Positions 1 to 12,256 of a stretch of 64,000 bases of DNA are shown here, one piece after another. The DNA is from Polytrichum commune (taxonomy: Eukaryota; Streptophyta; Polytrichopsida; Polytrichales; Polytrichaceae). The DNA is taken from positions 9,982,501 to 10,046,500 of the forward strand of contig OX485805.1 of the NCBI GenBank assembly GCA_950295325.1. Reading direction: 5' to 3'. Within the stretch, counting starts at the first letter, position 1. Every line of letters begins with the position of its first letter. The position numbers were made by a program, and so were the translations under genes. The notes under the pieces are model-generated. The model was not told where the DNA came from. It did not search any database and saw only the letters and a program-made list of their open reading frames with translations.

Positions 1-603
1 AGTTGGTCAGATAATGACTTGTTGGTCCAAAGTTATTAAATAGCATTGCATTTCTGTGACTAGTTGATCATTTTTTATGACCTCAGTATGCCAGTTGGTC
101 ATGTATTGGACAAAGGGCAAAAACGCGTGAGGACAGCTAGTTGCAGTGTTTTGACAGGGTGGTAACCTACCAAGTTGACCCACCTAGTAGGTAGTTGTTT
201 TGAGGTATATAAAGATTGTCCTAGAACCTTTTGGCTCTCTTAGTACACATATGTGAAGATAGCTTAGACTCTTAGAGAAGGTGTGTATGCTTGTAAGTTT
301 AGACCTAGAAATGTGAGGCAGTCCAGACGGACAACAGTCTTGGAAAACAAGCAACAAAGTGTTGAAAGAGGGATTTGAAGAGTAGATTCATTGTTGGCAT
401 TCTCCTATTACTACTCTCCTTCTAAGATAACATAGTCCTTAGTGTTGGCAAGACAAAGGTGTTGAAGGTGTTATTGAAAATGTGCATTGGACAACTTGTC
501 ATGTAGGAACAAAGAATGTATTAGAAAGTAGAGAGGGTGGGTATGCGCGAACGTGACACTCATAGGAGACGTCTAGAGCAAGTAGTTAGAATGACTTGAA
601 AAA
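1..603. other. Flank left of the foldback element, no gene seen
   Basis: No open frame, RNA gene or repeat boundary can be supported here. The sequence is AT-rich single-copy-looking DNA that stops at the outer end of the inverted repeat beginning at 604. Confidence 0.5.
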
Positions 604-1001
604 TGTACCATAGGTTGGTTGAAGCTTAGAAACGTTGGATCTGGATTCGGTTTGCGAAAACCACCTTTGACCAAAAACGTCAGCTAGTCATAAGGACCCG
701 AAAACTCCACTATAGGTTGTAGAAGGTTAGAGATGCCAGCTCTAAGCTTATATTATGGAAACAACATCTAAAAGTTGGCCATTCAGACAAAAAACGTGAG
801 CTCGTAGGTAGCGTCCAAGACATATTTTTTAGCCTTAAACATAAGTTTAAGGCGATCATACGTCAAAGGAGTTTTCTAGAGATGCACTAGGTTGGGAGGT
901 GCTTTTGCAAGGCTTGGAAATGACTAGCAACAAAAGAATTAATGTAGCAAAGAAGGACTGCAAACACCCATTAACAATGGTCTTTCATATATACGTACTC
1001 C
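604..1001 (+). repeat. Left terminal inverted repeat
   Basis: It pairs with 5637-6043 on the other strand. Shared landmarks include the run around 905-955 (GGCTTGGAAATGACTAGCAA) and its complement at 5688-5735. The outer limit is TGTACC at 604; the bases before it no longer match the other end. Confidence 0.85.
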
Positions 1002-1043
1002 TATTCGCTATTGATTATTGTAGCACGGGGGTGGTGCACATTT

Positions 1044-2190
1044 TCATTGTATGTAGCCAAGGTTTATGAGCGTGCATTCGTAAACATGCAGCCCTTGGTT
1101 ATTACGCCGAAGTTCACAATTGCATGTTCGTAAATATGCAACCTTTGTTGTTGGCCAAGGTTTACAACCGCGCATTTGTAAATACTCGTCGAGGTTTACG
1201 AACGCAAGTTCGTAACAGTGCAACACTTGGTTGATGAGCAGAAGTTTACGAAAATGTGGGCCGAAGTTTACGAACGCCCGTTCGTAAAAATCGGCGCACA
1301 TTTAAAAACTATGCAGCACTTGGTTGCTGCGTAGAAGTTTACGAAAATGTGGGCCGAGGTTTACGAACGCCCGTTCGTAAATGTGGCGGAGATTTACGAA
1401 CACCCGTTCGTAAATGTGGGCCGAGGTTTACGAACGCCCGTTCGTAAAAGTCGGCGCACATTTACTAACTATGCAGCACTTGGTAGCTGCGCAAAATTTT
1501 ACGAAAATGTGGGCCGAAGTTTACGAACGCACGTTCGTAAATGTAAGCCGAGATTTACGAACGCCCGTTCGTAAAAGTCGGCGCACATTTACTAACTATG
1601 CAGCACTTGGTTGTTGCGCAAAATTTTACGAAAATGTGGGCCGAGGTTTACGAACGCACGTTCGTAAATGTGGGCCGAGATTTACGAACGCCCGTTCGTA
1701 AATGTGGGCCGAGGTTTACGAACGCCCGTTCGTAAAAGTCGGCGCACATTTACTAACTATGCAGCACTTGGTTGCTGCGCAGAATTTTACGAAAATGTGG
1801 GCCGAGGTTTACGAACGCACGTTCGTAAATGTGGGCCGAGATTTACGAACGCCCGTTCGTAAACGTGAGCCGACGTTTACGAACGCACGTTCGTAAAAGT
1901 CGGCGCACATTTACTAACTATGCAGCACTTGGTTGTTGCGCAGAATTTTACGAAAATGTGGGCCGAGGTTTACGAACGCACGTTCGTAAATGTGGGCCGA
2001 GGTTTACGAACGCACGTTCGTAAATGTGGGCCGAGATTTACGAACGCACGTTCGTAAATGTGGGCCGAGATTTACGAACGCCCGTTCGTAAACGTGAGCT
2101 GATGTTTACGAACGCACGTTCGTAACTGTGCAGCACTTGGTTGTTGCGCTGAAGTTTACGAACGCCCGTTCGTAAACATGCTCCGGTATT
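1044..2190. repeat. Left array of a 22-bp palindrome
   Basis: About 17 copies of TTTACGAACG-NN-CGTTCGTAAA, in which the two 10-base halves are complementary around a 2-base centre. Copies are spaced 33-34 bp apart in pairs or triplets joined by a ~94-bp linker containing GCAGCACTTGGTTGCTGCGC, giving a higher-order repeat. The many short open frames rich in YERPFVN or LRTPVRK are translations of this array and not genes. Confidence 0.9.
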
Positions 2191-2199
2191 TACGCATGT

Positions 2200-5100
2200 A
2201 CATATGTTTTTTATATTCATATATAAACAAATACAAATATGCATTGGTCTATAGTGGAGTGGTTGATATGTATCAGTGATTTGTCCATTCCATCTTGCCA
2301 CTTTTGGTTTGTGATTGATACCTATCAACCTTGAATTGGTGCCTTTACATATTGCAAGTGAAGATAAAACTTCAGAACGATAAAAATTGAAACAACCGAA
2401 TGAAAACATAATTGAGTTTCAGGTTGTGAGAAACACTAAATCGAAAAACATCGGGAAGCTTGCAAACAAAACATGCCAAAGCTCAACATACATGGAAAAA
2501 AACACATGGAATTCAACAATGAAAAGAATTTCAAAATATGAAGGAAGTGAGTTCAGGAGGATTACACTATGCACGTTGAATTGGTATACATCCAAAACTT
2601 GTGCTTCCTCATTTAGTGAAAAACTTTGAAAACCTCATAATTGTAAATTCAATCTACTGCACCCTCACATTAGTCATTCCTCCCTCACACTCTTAAGCCC
2701 TCGCACGTTACATACAAACCCTTGCAACAACTCTTATGTGTATGCAACTTTCAAGTTTGTAGCTCTCAAGCTCTCTACTAGCAAACTTGCAACCCTCAAA
2801 AGAAATTTACGACTCTCAAACACGCGCGCCAACAAAACAAAGAAAAGATATGAATAAAGAAATGACAAGAGCTCCGCTCCGCATGTGCTCAGCGTTCCGC
2901 TTCTCCTTTCTATGCTCCAAATGACAATGAAAGGAGAAGAAGGGGTGCGGGGAGGTAGCCAACGCCGCTAGGGTTTCCCTATCGTTGCTACGTGGCCTCC
3001 TCCACGTGAGAAGGGTTGGGATGTGGTGGGATGGGGTGTGGGGAGGGGATGGGATGGGATGGGATAGGGGTGGGGAGGGAATTTGTTACCATTGAAATGT
3101 GTTAGTTTCATCCAAGTTACGATACATGAATTGTTGTCATATTATGGAGGCAGTCATATGACTACCTTGTCCATACTTGTTAGGATGGAAAAACGTTCGA
3201 TGACTCTCTTGCATGAAAATAAAAGTAAAATTTGTAAGTAATGAAGGCATGCTTAATTCATGTCTTGTATTATGTATATGTAGTATAGGTGTTTATCATA
3301 TTGATTTGAATAGCTTAGTATAAATACAAATGAATTTTTTCTCCCCATTCTATTAGTCCCTATACATTTGGTTCTTTTGTAAACATTAGGTATATAGGGA
3401 GTATAAATTTGTAGTGAACAATGCACATCATTTAGTAGAAATTTGATGAAGAATCCAACCCCAAGGATGCTCATATGGTGTTTTGAAATATTTTGGTTTC
3501 AAGAATGAAATATCTTTCAAGTTGTTTATTAGTTCCTATAATCATTATTAGCTTCATAAAATACACAATTTGAGATTGGGGGGAGGGGGTGAACTTAATT
3601 TTAGTAGAGGTAGAGGTAGAGGGAAATTCAATTTCGAACATGTCATCAATTCATATAATTAGGTGTCAACTTGAACTAACATTTGTATAGTGCATTGAAC
3701 TTTAACTTCAACTTGAACTAAGTGTATTTGAGCCATGTGATCGGATGTTTGGCAAGTATAAAATGTGCATTCTACATAATTAAGTGAGTGCAATATGGGC
3801 TATTGAGTAGTCAATATCGTTTGTGTGTGTAATCTATTGTATTAACTGTCGGACATGCACAACTTTCACAAACCCTAACCCCAAACCCTAAACCCTACAT
3901 CCCTAAATCTTTTAATCTTACCAATATTCAAAATATGTGGCCATGTTGTGGTATGTGGGCATGTCCAACTGGTCTACCAATGTTGGTTGGATTGGATATT
4001 GTTTCATCCGGTTAATAACAACTATTGAGAATCATGCCGATTGTCATTTTAAGATTCAAAATTGGATTTGAGATACAACTTTGGTTTATGTCAAAAGTGA
4101 AGTTTGGAATTCTTCCTCTTTCACCTTAATAATGTTGAGTGCATTTTGATCACACAGTCCATACTTAATCTTATTCTAACATGCATGTCTTAAGACTCAA
4201 CTTTAAATGAATACTTTTAGTTATGCACCTACTTCTCGTAGGATACAAAAACATGCAATTAGTGTGACTCGACCTAGGTATGTTTTGAATTCATATGCTT
4301 AGTCTACCTTATGTACCATTCCAAATTAATTTCAATCTTGCCACACATTCCGGATTAATTCAATCTTTCCACATCTAGGTTTGCACTTAAATTAAGACCT
4401 ACATTATATTTAGGTATGGTTTCATATCATATCCTTCCTCTACCTTACAAGCCATTCCAAATTAATCCGACTTTTTATTGGTGTCCACACACTTAGTGAG
4501 CATATTCTGGACATGTTTTGATGTGAATCATATAATATATATAATTTTAGGGGCCTCCACAACTAATTTTGACCCACTCTTACCTCATTGTATGTATGTG
4601 TATATATATATCACTTAGACCTTGGTAACATATAGGTATCAATTGCCCAAAAACTTGGATTTCATAACTTGGTCGCAAATCATTTATTTAATGTTAAGCA
4701 TCATCATATTTCAATAACATTTGACTATTATAGTATTTATATTTTTATCCTGAGGCCTTGGTAACACCTAAGGTGTGCGAGCGACATTAATATTTTCAAT
4801 ATGTTGCATGCATGCCATACATGTTCCATACATAGCGTCATACATGTTTCGCATGGATAGAATGACATATTGTTAGGTTAAGGTAGGCGGCGGGAATCCG
4901 CTTTTTAAAGAGCATCCAAGGGATTTTGAATCGCCCTAGAGCAGTACTTAAAGGTCTTCCCCCCCACACCATAGCTCTTTTTTGCGGCATGCTCTAGAGA
5001 CTGCTCTAGAGACTTGTAGGAGTGCGCGCATATCACATTTCTATGCGTCCACACTACACACTTCATGTACGTACAACGTATATCCACCGCATATACCGCC
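2200..5100. other. Interior of the foldback element, no transposase seen
   Basis: AT-rich sequence without a long coding frame on either strand. It contains a G-rich patch near 3000-3075 with repeated GGGAT and a short telomere-like tract at 3874-3898. Nothing resembles a transposase or a plant gene. Confidence 0.5.
3874..3898 (-). repeat. Short interstitial telomere-like tract
   Basis: AACCCTAACCCCAAACCC followed by TAAACCCTA gives about three and a half degenerate copies of CCCTAAA, the plant telomere repeat read on the other strand. It is short enough to be chance or an old break-repair scar. Confidence 0.6.
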
Positions 5101-5107
5101 GCGTATT

Positions 5108-5610
5108 CCGGAGGTTTACGAACGCGCGTTCGTAAACGTCAGCGCACATTTACGAATGCCCGTTCGTAAACCTTGGCCACATTTACGAATGCCCGTTCGT
5201 AAATCTCCGCCACATTTACGAACGGGCGTTCGTAAACCTCGGCCACATTTACGAACGGGCGTTCGCAAACCTCGGCCCACATTTTCGTACACTTATGCGC
5301 AGCAACCAAGTGTTGCATAGTTACGAACGTGCGTTCGTAAACGTCAGCGCACATTTACGAACGGGCGTTCGTAAACCTCGGCCCACATTTTCGTAAACTT
5401 CGGCGCAGCAACCAAATGCTGCACAGTTACGAACGTGCGTTCGTAAACATCGGCCCACATTTTCGTAAGCTTCTGCGCAGCAACCAAGTGTTGCACAGTT
5501 ACGAACGTGCGTTCGTAAACCTCGGCCCACATTTACGAACGGGCGTTTGTAAACCTCGATGCACATTTACGAATGGGCGTACGTAAACATCGGCCCATAT
5601 TTTTGTAAAC
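5108..5610. repeat. Right array of the 22-bp palindrome
   Basis: About ten copies of the same ACGAACG/CGTTCGT palindrome as at 1044-2190, with the same linker in reverse orientation (GCGCAGCAACCAAGTGTTGC). It mirrors the left array just inside the right terminal repeat. Confidence 0.9.
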
Positions 5611-5636
5611 TTCTGCGTAGCAACGAAATGCTGCAT

Positions 5637-6043
5637 AGTACGTATATATGAAAGCCCATTGTTAATGGGTGTTTGCAGTCCTTCCTTGCTACATTAACTC
5701 TTTTGTTGCTAGTCATTTCCAAGCCTTGCAAAAACACCTCCCAACCTAGTGCATCTCTAGAAAACTCCTTTGACGTATGATCGCCTTAAACTTCTGTTTA
5801 AGGCTAAAAAATATGTCTTGGATACTACCTACGAGCTCACGTTTTTGGTCTGAATGGCCAACTTTTAGATGTTGTTTCCATAATATAAGCTTAGAGCTGG
5901 CATTTGTAACCTTCTACAACCTATAGTGGAGTTTTCGGGTCCTTATGACTAGCTAACGTTTTTGGTCAAAGGTGGTTTTCGCAAACCGAATCCAGATCCA
6001 ATGTTTCTATTAAGCTTCAAGCCTTCAACCAACCTATGGTACA
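5637..6043 (-). repeat. Right terminal inverted repeat
   Basis: This is the reverse-complement partner of 604-1001 and ends in GGTACA at 6043. Differences between the arms are mostly single-base substitutions, so the element is not extremely recent. Confidence 0.85.
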
Positions 6044-6109
6044 AATATAAATCACAAATCACAAATCAATGCATTTGTAGTATTGGTTCAAACATAGATG
6101 ATGGTTGAG

Positions 6110-6905
6110 AGTTTACAAACGCACGTTCGTAAATCACAAATCAACGCATTTGTAGTATTGGTTGAAACATATATGGTGATTGAGAGTTTACAAACGCGCG
6201 TTCGTAAATCACAAATGAACGCATTTGTATTAATGATTCAATCACATGTGATGGCTAAGAGTTTACGAACGTGTGTTCGTAAATATCACCTGTGAGTATG
6301 GTCTATGTATCTAGCAATATCCATAGATAGACATACATCTATGCATAGACCCAAACAATATATCATAGTGATATACGAACGTGCGTTCGTAAATACCACC
6401 TATGAGTATGGTCTATGTGTCTAGGAACATCCATAGATGGACATACATCTATGCATAGACCCAAACAATATGTCATGGTGATATACGAACGCACGTTCGT
6501 AAATATATGACCCAAAGCCTTATGAACGGTCGTTTGTAAATACCACCTGTGAATATGGTCTATGTATCCAAACAACATCCATACATAGACACATCTATGC
6601 ATCGACCCAAATATGATGATGATATATGATATAAGTCTGTCATGATGATATACGAATGGGCATTCATAAAGATATCTACCAAAGCTTTACGAACGGCCAT
6701 TCGTATGGAGTATACCAATCCAATTGCCCCAAATACCCGTATGATGGCATACTTTTTGCGAAAGTACATCCGTAAAATACCACAATTATTACAGTCTAAA
6801 TTTTATTTGTCATAAAAAATACAACATGTGACATACGCGCGGCCGTTCATGAAGATACCCTCCTGGAATATGTATAGGGAGGTATACGAACGCCCATTCG
6901 TATAT
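6110..6905. repeat. Scattered palindromes outside the foldback element
   Basis: Further copies or degenerate copies of the palindrome lie at about 6115, 6187, 6250, 6370, 6482, 6520, 6650, 6690, 6835 and 6885, with one more at 7122. Here they sit in a looser repeat with GTATGGTCTATGTATCTAG-like and ATACATCTATGCATAGACCC segments at ~105-115-bp spacing. These copies are outside the terminal repeat, so they are either an older element or a repeat the element acquired. Confidence 0.75.
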
Positions 6906-8900
6906 CCCAAGTCGTATTTTTTTGTATTTTGGGCCTATAATCGACGACATACATCGTATCGACTGTGTATGCGACTAATATTTTTTAAATCCATATCATT
7001 GAGTTTTTTTCATATGCATGTATAATGTTCTTTGACACCAATGTGAATATATGTATCGTGTGATCTTTAACATCATGTGTTGTTTGTCCCATGCACAATT
7101 TGATCATGAAATGGGATGTGCTTTACGACCGCGCGTTCGTGAACATATGTGAAAATCATGTCTTGTATTGATGTAGAACCATGTCTATGGTTACTTAACA
7201 AATCATTTCAACGCCTTCTAAAGATAATAAATAACACCATGTGATGCCCATGTTTATTGGAATGGAAAAATAAGGATTATTTGCACATGACCATGGATTG
7301 TTTTGGAACACATGTTCGTGTTTATTTATGAGGTTCTCCAATGGTATCCCAACACCTACTTTTTAATGTCCACAATGCGAGCGTGTCTTTGGTTTGCTAG
7401 TCATTATTGTCTCTTTAGTTGGAAAATGTATGTATTTCAGGTCATATATACTCACATATAGTGTGTCCACTCTTATTTGCATAGCATCGTGGTGATGGTA
7501 GTGGATGTAGTAGATAGTGCCTTTGTCCATTCCATGGTTGTTTTTTAGGTGTGATGGTAGTGGATGTAGTAGATAGTGCCTTTGTGTTGTCGACATATGC
7601 ATCGTCTTTAGATAATGAATGTGAACTCTCTTCCCGATCGGCTAACAATATTGACGGGACAATCGTGGTGGGTGTGTTTGTGGATACATCTTTCGGTGGA
7701 CATAACATAGGTTGGAATTAGTGTGAAAATAGGGGCATTGTATAGACTTGGTTGTATTGCGGCTACATTCAAACTTATTTTAAATAAGTTTGGGATATGC
7801 CATCTAATTCAATAAGACCTTTCCATATGGGATGCGCATCCTAGACTCTATAATGACATAAAACCATTTTTTGGGAGATTTGATTGTTATTTTCCATGTG
7901 AAGTTCATGTTTTGATCACGATATTTAAAATTACTATATTTAGTAATGTGAATATTCTTTGCGTACAAACTTATGAACTATCATTTTCCCAATGTTCCCA
8001 ATGTTCCCATTATAATGTATGCTCACAATATTGGCATCCCAAACTATGGGTGAATTTGATTTTGAGACTTTCCAAAGTCTCCGATTAACGAATATAGTGT
8101 TACATGCATTCAAAGCAACCAGTAAATTCGGGTATGTTAAGAAAAATGAACCCTTTCAGTAAAAACGATAATATTTTGAATTAAAGCCCTTCTAGTAAAT
8201 CCACGCTGTAATCGTCATGAGCAGTTGACAAAAATTTGTCAACTGCTTTGAAAAATTCCGAAGTTGACAAAACTCAGCACCAAAATACGACATTCGTCAA
8301 TTCGGACAATTTTTTGTCAACTTTCAGTCAATTTGACAGCCATTTCCTTGTAGTGGGAACAAGGCCATTCATATGTCACATAATATACATTGTCATTTAG
8401 ACAATAATGTCTATACCAAGAGGATGTGGAACATAAATTCTAATTGTCACCAAAGTTCACTAGATATATGCATAATTGCATAATATATATCTCCAAAGTT
8501 GATTAACCTCGTTCACTTGAATGCCATGGACATCCTAACGTACATAGCACTAAAACCAACACCCCAAAATCTTGCATACTAAATACATTATTGATGTAAT
8601 AAATGTCCACCACCTTAGCATCAAGTGTCCTTGTTAGTTTTGGGTCATCTACCAATAAAACTATTAACCCCTTGCAACTCCTACTACATACAAAAATTTA
8701 GTTTACACATGCTTTGGTGTGTTGGAATCCCCTGTCAACTCCTAACAATAAGGATCTAAAATGTTTGAGTCCAATGATAGACTCCTCCGACTTCTAAATT
8801 AACAACTAAGCAAACATATTCGGAGGGTTCAAATTATCAACCACTTGAACATTAAAAAAATGACATGTAGGCCTGAAGCAAATAGAGAGTAGGAAGTGCG
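6906..8900. other. Intergenic or terminal-intron sequence; short direct repeat
   Basis: No gene can be supported. A 35-bp direct repeat (GTGATGGTAGTGGATGTAGT and following bases) occurs at 7492-7526 and 7551-7585, period 59 bp. The last exon of the P450 pseudogene should lie on the minus strand below 8908, but I could not locate it. Confidence 0.5.
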
Positions 8901-8907
8901 ATTGTAC

Positions 8908-9026
8908 CTGCATTTGGTGATGAGATGGTTAATAAGAAATATTGTTTGTATCCTTGCCATTTTTTGACCAGGGCAAGATTTTGGACCAATCCCGAAACCA
9001 AGATATGTGTCAATTTTTGGAGCAGT
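8908..9026 (-). pseudogene. P450 exon 8: haem-binding loop
   Basis: 119 bases from an AAAAAG acceptor to a GTACAA donor. TAPKIDTYLGFGIGPKSCPG followed by QKMARIQTIFLINHLITK contains the haem cysteine; the Arg of FxxGxRxC is Lys. The reading phase and sequence join exon 7 perfectly (FNPSRFQ/TAPKIDTY), although exon 7 lies ~9.8 kb away. A stray fragment of a second P450 is the alternative. Confidence 0.8.
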
Positions 9027-9247
9027 CTTTTTACACATCATGGTAAACAACACACACGGGTAGATCACTTAGTGCATTTTGAAAACGACGTGCGGCATAA
9101 TATAGAGAGGATTAAAATCATTTGAAATAAAAATTATAAAGGAATTCCAAATAATGAAGGGGCCAATAAATGTAGAGAATCATGTTATAAGTAAGTTAGA
9201 TGGACATAAAACGTGGGCCATTATTCTTTTGTAAAATTAATATAGGG

Positions 9248-10804
9248 TGTGAGCCCAAAATGGTGCCCACATGTGTTCTTAACCCTTTGAAACCGTTAAA
9301 AGTTATATTTTCATGTTTTATGATTATTCACAAAAATATAAAAAAAGTGAGGCTTGGGTGAAGTTATGTTTAAGCCTTAGGCTTGTGTGGAGTGGTTGAT
9401 TAGAAGTGTAGCAGCATGAAGAAAGTTTCTTAGTTAGGTGAGAGTAGTGTGTGGTGAACCAAGGGTAGCTCCTTGAGTTAAATGGTTGAATTAGGATCTA
9501 TGTTGTTGGTTTAAGAGTTGAAGGCTTAGAGGATAGGATGAGGGCCTACAAAGTAAGAAATGATCAAAAGGCTTATCTTGAGCCTTGGGGGTGCCCACCT
9601 CTTCCCTTTCCCCTCCCTTTATAATCCTCACTCTTCCTTTTCTCCTTTTTTTTTTCCTTCGTGCTCCTTGGTACCCCATGTGTTATAAATGTAGGTGTAT
9701 GAGAAACAAGAAAGGAGCACGTGTGTGTGCAAGGTTTCAAGGTGAAGAGCCAAGACTAATTAGTCTTGAAGTTAGCTTCACATTGTTGGATGTAGTCTTG
9801 GATTTAAGGCATTTAGAAACAAGAGCTTAGCTCATAGTGTTCAACTTCTAGCATTTAGATTTATAGTATTTAGATTTATAGTGCTTAGAGTTATGATATT
9901 TGAACTTGTGGCATCTAGATTTATGTTAGATTAGTAGCCATTAATTTTGTGGGTCTAGTTGAAGTTGGGTTCTACTAGTTGGGAACTACCGGGTGAAGCT
10001 GGTTCGACCCAGTTGGTTTACTTCAGAGTTGAAGCTGGTTCGACCCAGCTGGTTTACTTCAAAGTTGAAGCTGGTTCGACCCAGCTAGTTTACTTCAGAG
10101 TTGAAGCTTGTTCGATCCAGCTGGTTTACTTCAGAGTTGCAGCTGGTTCTACCAGTTGGGGGGAACTGCCGGGTGAAGCCGGTTTGACCCAGCTGGTTTA
10201 CTTCAGAGTTGAAGCTGGTTCGACCAGCTGGGGTACTGCCAGGTGGAAGCTGGTTCAACTAACTAATTTACAGCCGAGTCTAAGGGGGCTAGTTAGTTAG
10301 GCTAGTTAATAGACTAGCTAGTTGAGCTAGTTAGTTAGACTAGATAGTTTGGCTAGTTGGGTCAAGCTAGTTGGGTTAGTGGCCGTATTAAGGGTGAACT
10401 TGGGAAGGAGTTGTGAAGGAGTTGTGGAAAAGGGAGCGATGATAAGTTACATAAGTGTTTTTTAACAATTGTATTGAAGACTTATGTGCCTCATGGAATC
10501 AACAAGCCGTAGCCTCAACGAGGTGTTATGCACTAGTGAAGAATCGTCAGCCATGACCAAGTTTGCAAGAGGGAAATCCTTGAGGGCATGCGTGGCAAAG
10601 GCGATGGGGTGGACTCTTGAGAAAGCCAAGGATGAACCTATGCAAGAGGATCACATTAATAAAATATCATGACTTGAAGTAAGTTGTGAATCCATCAAGG
10701 TGGAATGTACATTCTATGTCACTACAAGTTTTTATGTTACACATGTGATCTCCAAACCCATTATTCGGACTAGGATGCTTAAGGGTGGTGGGTTTGGCCT
10801 CACA
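9248..10804 (+). mobile_element. LTR-like element copy 1 with target duplication TAGGG
   Basis: It begins TGTGAGCCCAAAATGG and ends GGTTTGGCCTCACA, so it has TG...CA ends within a 6-bp inverted repeat. TAGGG flanks it on both sides (9243-9247, 10805-10809). At 1557 bp with no coding sequence it looks like a solo LTR or a terminal-repeat element in miniature. It lies in the long intron of the P450 pseudogene. A short open stretch, SLRACVAKAMGWTLEKAK near 10580, recurs in the other two copies. Confidence 0.85.
9961..10260 (+). repeat. Minisatellite inside LTR-like copy 1
   Basis: About seven degenerate copies of a ~36-bp unit built around GAAGCTGGTTCGACCCAGCT followed by GGTTTACTTCAGAGTT. It is open in one frame for 113 codons, but this is a product of the repeat. 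A simpler GCTAGTTAGTTAG-rich tract follows to about 10390. Confidence 0.85.
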
Positions 10805-10898
10805 TAGGGGCTGAAGATAAGGATCCTAGAAGGTATGTTTAATATGATATATAAATGGGTCAGCATTTTGTAAACCGCATGTTGTGTTTGTGAACACA

Positions 10899-11167
10899 TG
10901 TGGTATTTTTGGGCCACCCCCTTTCGAGGGAGCCTAAAAGTATCACACAAGCCCTTCGGTGAAGGTGGTCTGCACTTGCAGGTGCCCAAGCCGAACCCGG
11001 ATGATAGGTGTATAACGTGAGTAGTTAGATTTTTAAGGGAAATTAAATATGCATCATAGTACCTCCGGAGGTTGGGCCTTAGTTTTTTACTATTGTGACT
11101 CTAAATTCTACTAACCAATTTCATATCTAGTTCTAACCTTAACTTACAACCTATTCTCCCGGCAGAC
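10899..11167 (+). repeat. Partial copy of repeat family R
   Basis: It starts TGTGGTATTTTTGGGCCA and is a near-identical partial duplicate of the longer copy immediately downstream. A third copy is at 37780-38434. All share CCCTTCGGTGAAGGTGG and GCCGAACCCGGATGATAGG. Confidence 0.75.
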
Positions 11168-11177
11168 GCACCAATTA

Positions 11178-11965
11178 TGTGGTACTTTTGGGCCACTCCC
11201 TTTCGAAGGAGCCTAAAAATATCACACAAGCCCTTCGGTGAAGGTGGCCTGCACTTGCAGGTGCCCAAGCCGAACCCGGATGATAGGTGTATAACGTGAG
11301 TATTTAGATTTTTAAGGGAAATTAAATATGCGTCGTAGTACCTCCCGAGGTTGGGCCTTAGTTTTTTACTATTGTGGCTCTAAATTCCACTAACCAATTT
11401 CATATCTAGTTCTAACCTTAACTTACAACTTATTCTACGTGCAGACGCACTAGCCTTGAAACCAAAGCAATCATAATTTGTGAATTGAGATGGTTCTGAT
11501 ACACACCAACCGGATGTGACTCATACCACCCTAGCTCAATGAACGGAATAACGACAATTTCATGGACCATTCAATTCTTCTTATTTCTTTACTTAGTTCT
11601 ATTTAGTTTTCTAAACGGGGGAACTTGGCCTAAGTCCCACCCTTCACACAAATTCTTTTTTAATTACTTACTTTCGTTTGCACGTCCTACCTCACTACAT
11701 TCACATATTAGGCATCACCCCTTACCTGGTCGGTGCACCCCTTACCTCGGAACCTTCTAAGGCCTCGTGCAGGTCTTTTGAAGGTTGAATGACATCTCAA
11801 ACCCATTCGGAAATCAATGGGTCGAAGGGTGGTGTCACTCTACCGAGTTAAGTTTCCGATTTGGGTCTCTTGCCAACAAGGGTTTTACGATTTATTTTGT
11901 ATGTTTTGAATGTTAAATGTGTTTACACTGGATAGACCACGAAATACAACTTAATAGGACCAGGG
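11178..11965 (+). repeat. Longer copy of repeat family R
   Basis: It aligns base for base with much of 37780-38434 and, over its first ~270 bases, with 10899-11167. It begins TGTGGTACTTTTGGGCCA. Ends are not defined well enough to class it; an LTR fragment is possible. No coding sequence. Confidence 0.7.
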
Positions 11966-12256
11966 TGACGGACGACTTGTAGGTTCAACCTGTTGCGCAA
12001 TCTTCATAAATTGGGGCCATTACTCCCAATATATGGGGCCAACATCATAATAGTGGATTCGCGGGTCATTAATCCCACCTTTCCACCAACAACATTAAAA
12101 GTGGTTATGTCGGTGATTAATCCCATTTACCACATACGAAACTTGCTAATAAGTGAAGTTACTACCACAAAACATATCAAGGGGCCCGAAAACAATGTAG
12201 GTGGGTATTCCCTTGGCGGTCAAGTGGTCAAGCCACTTGACCTTACGAGATAGGTG

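Larger units (their letters stand above)
604..6043. mobile_element. Foldback-like DNA element with long terminal inverted repeats
   Basis: The first ~400 bases (604-1001) match the reverse complement of 5637-6043 with only scattered differences, and the similarity stops sharply outside TGTACCATAGG at both ends. Just inside each repeat is an array of a short palindrome, in mirror orientation on the two sides. The 2.9-kb interior shows no transposase. This layout, long terminal repeats whose inner parts are tandem repeats, is that of foldback or Mutator-like non-autonomous elements. I found no convincing target duplication at the outer ends, so the superfamily stays open. Confidence 0.75.

Noticed and set aside
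1044..2409. Many overlapping open frames of 60-120 codons rich in LRTPVRK and YERPFVN
   Set aside because: They are translations of the 22-bp palindrome array in several frames and on both strands. The protein repeats follow from the DNA repeat, and there is no consistent start or codon bias.
9959..10300. 113-codon frame with GSTQLVYFRVEA repeats
   Set aside because: Produced by the ~36-bp minisatellite in the LTR-like element; the equivalent place in the other two copies has unrelated repeats.
10484..10672. Conserved peptide SLRACVAKAxGWTLEKAK in three copies as a gene
   Set aside because: It recurs only because the three LTR-like elements are homologous. The frames are short, lack a common start and stop position, and show no coding-type conservation.
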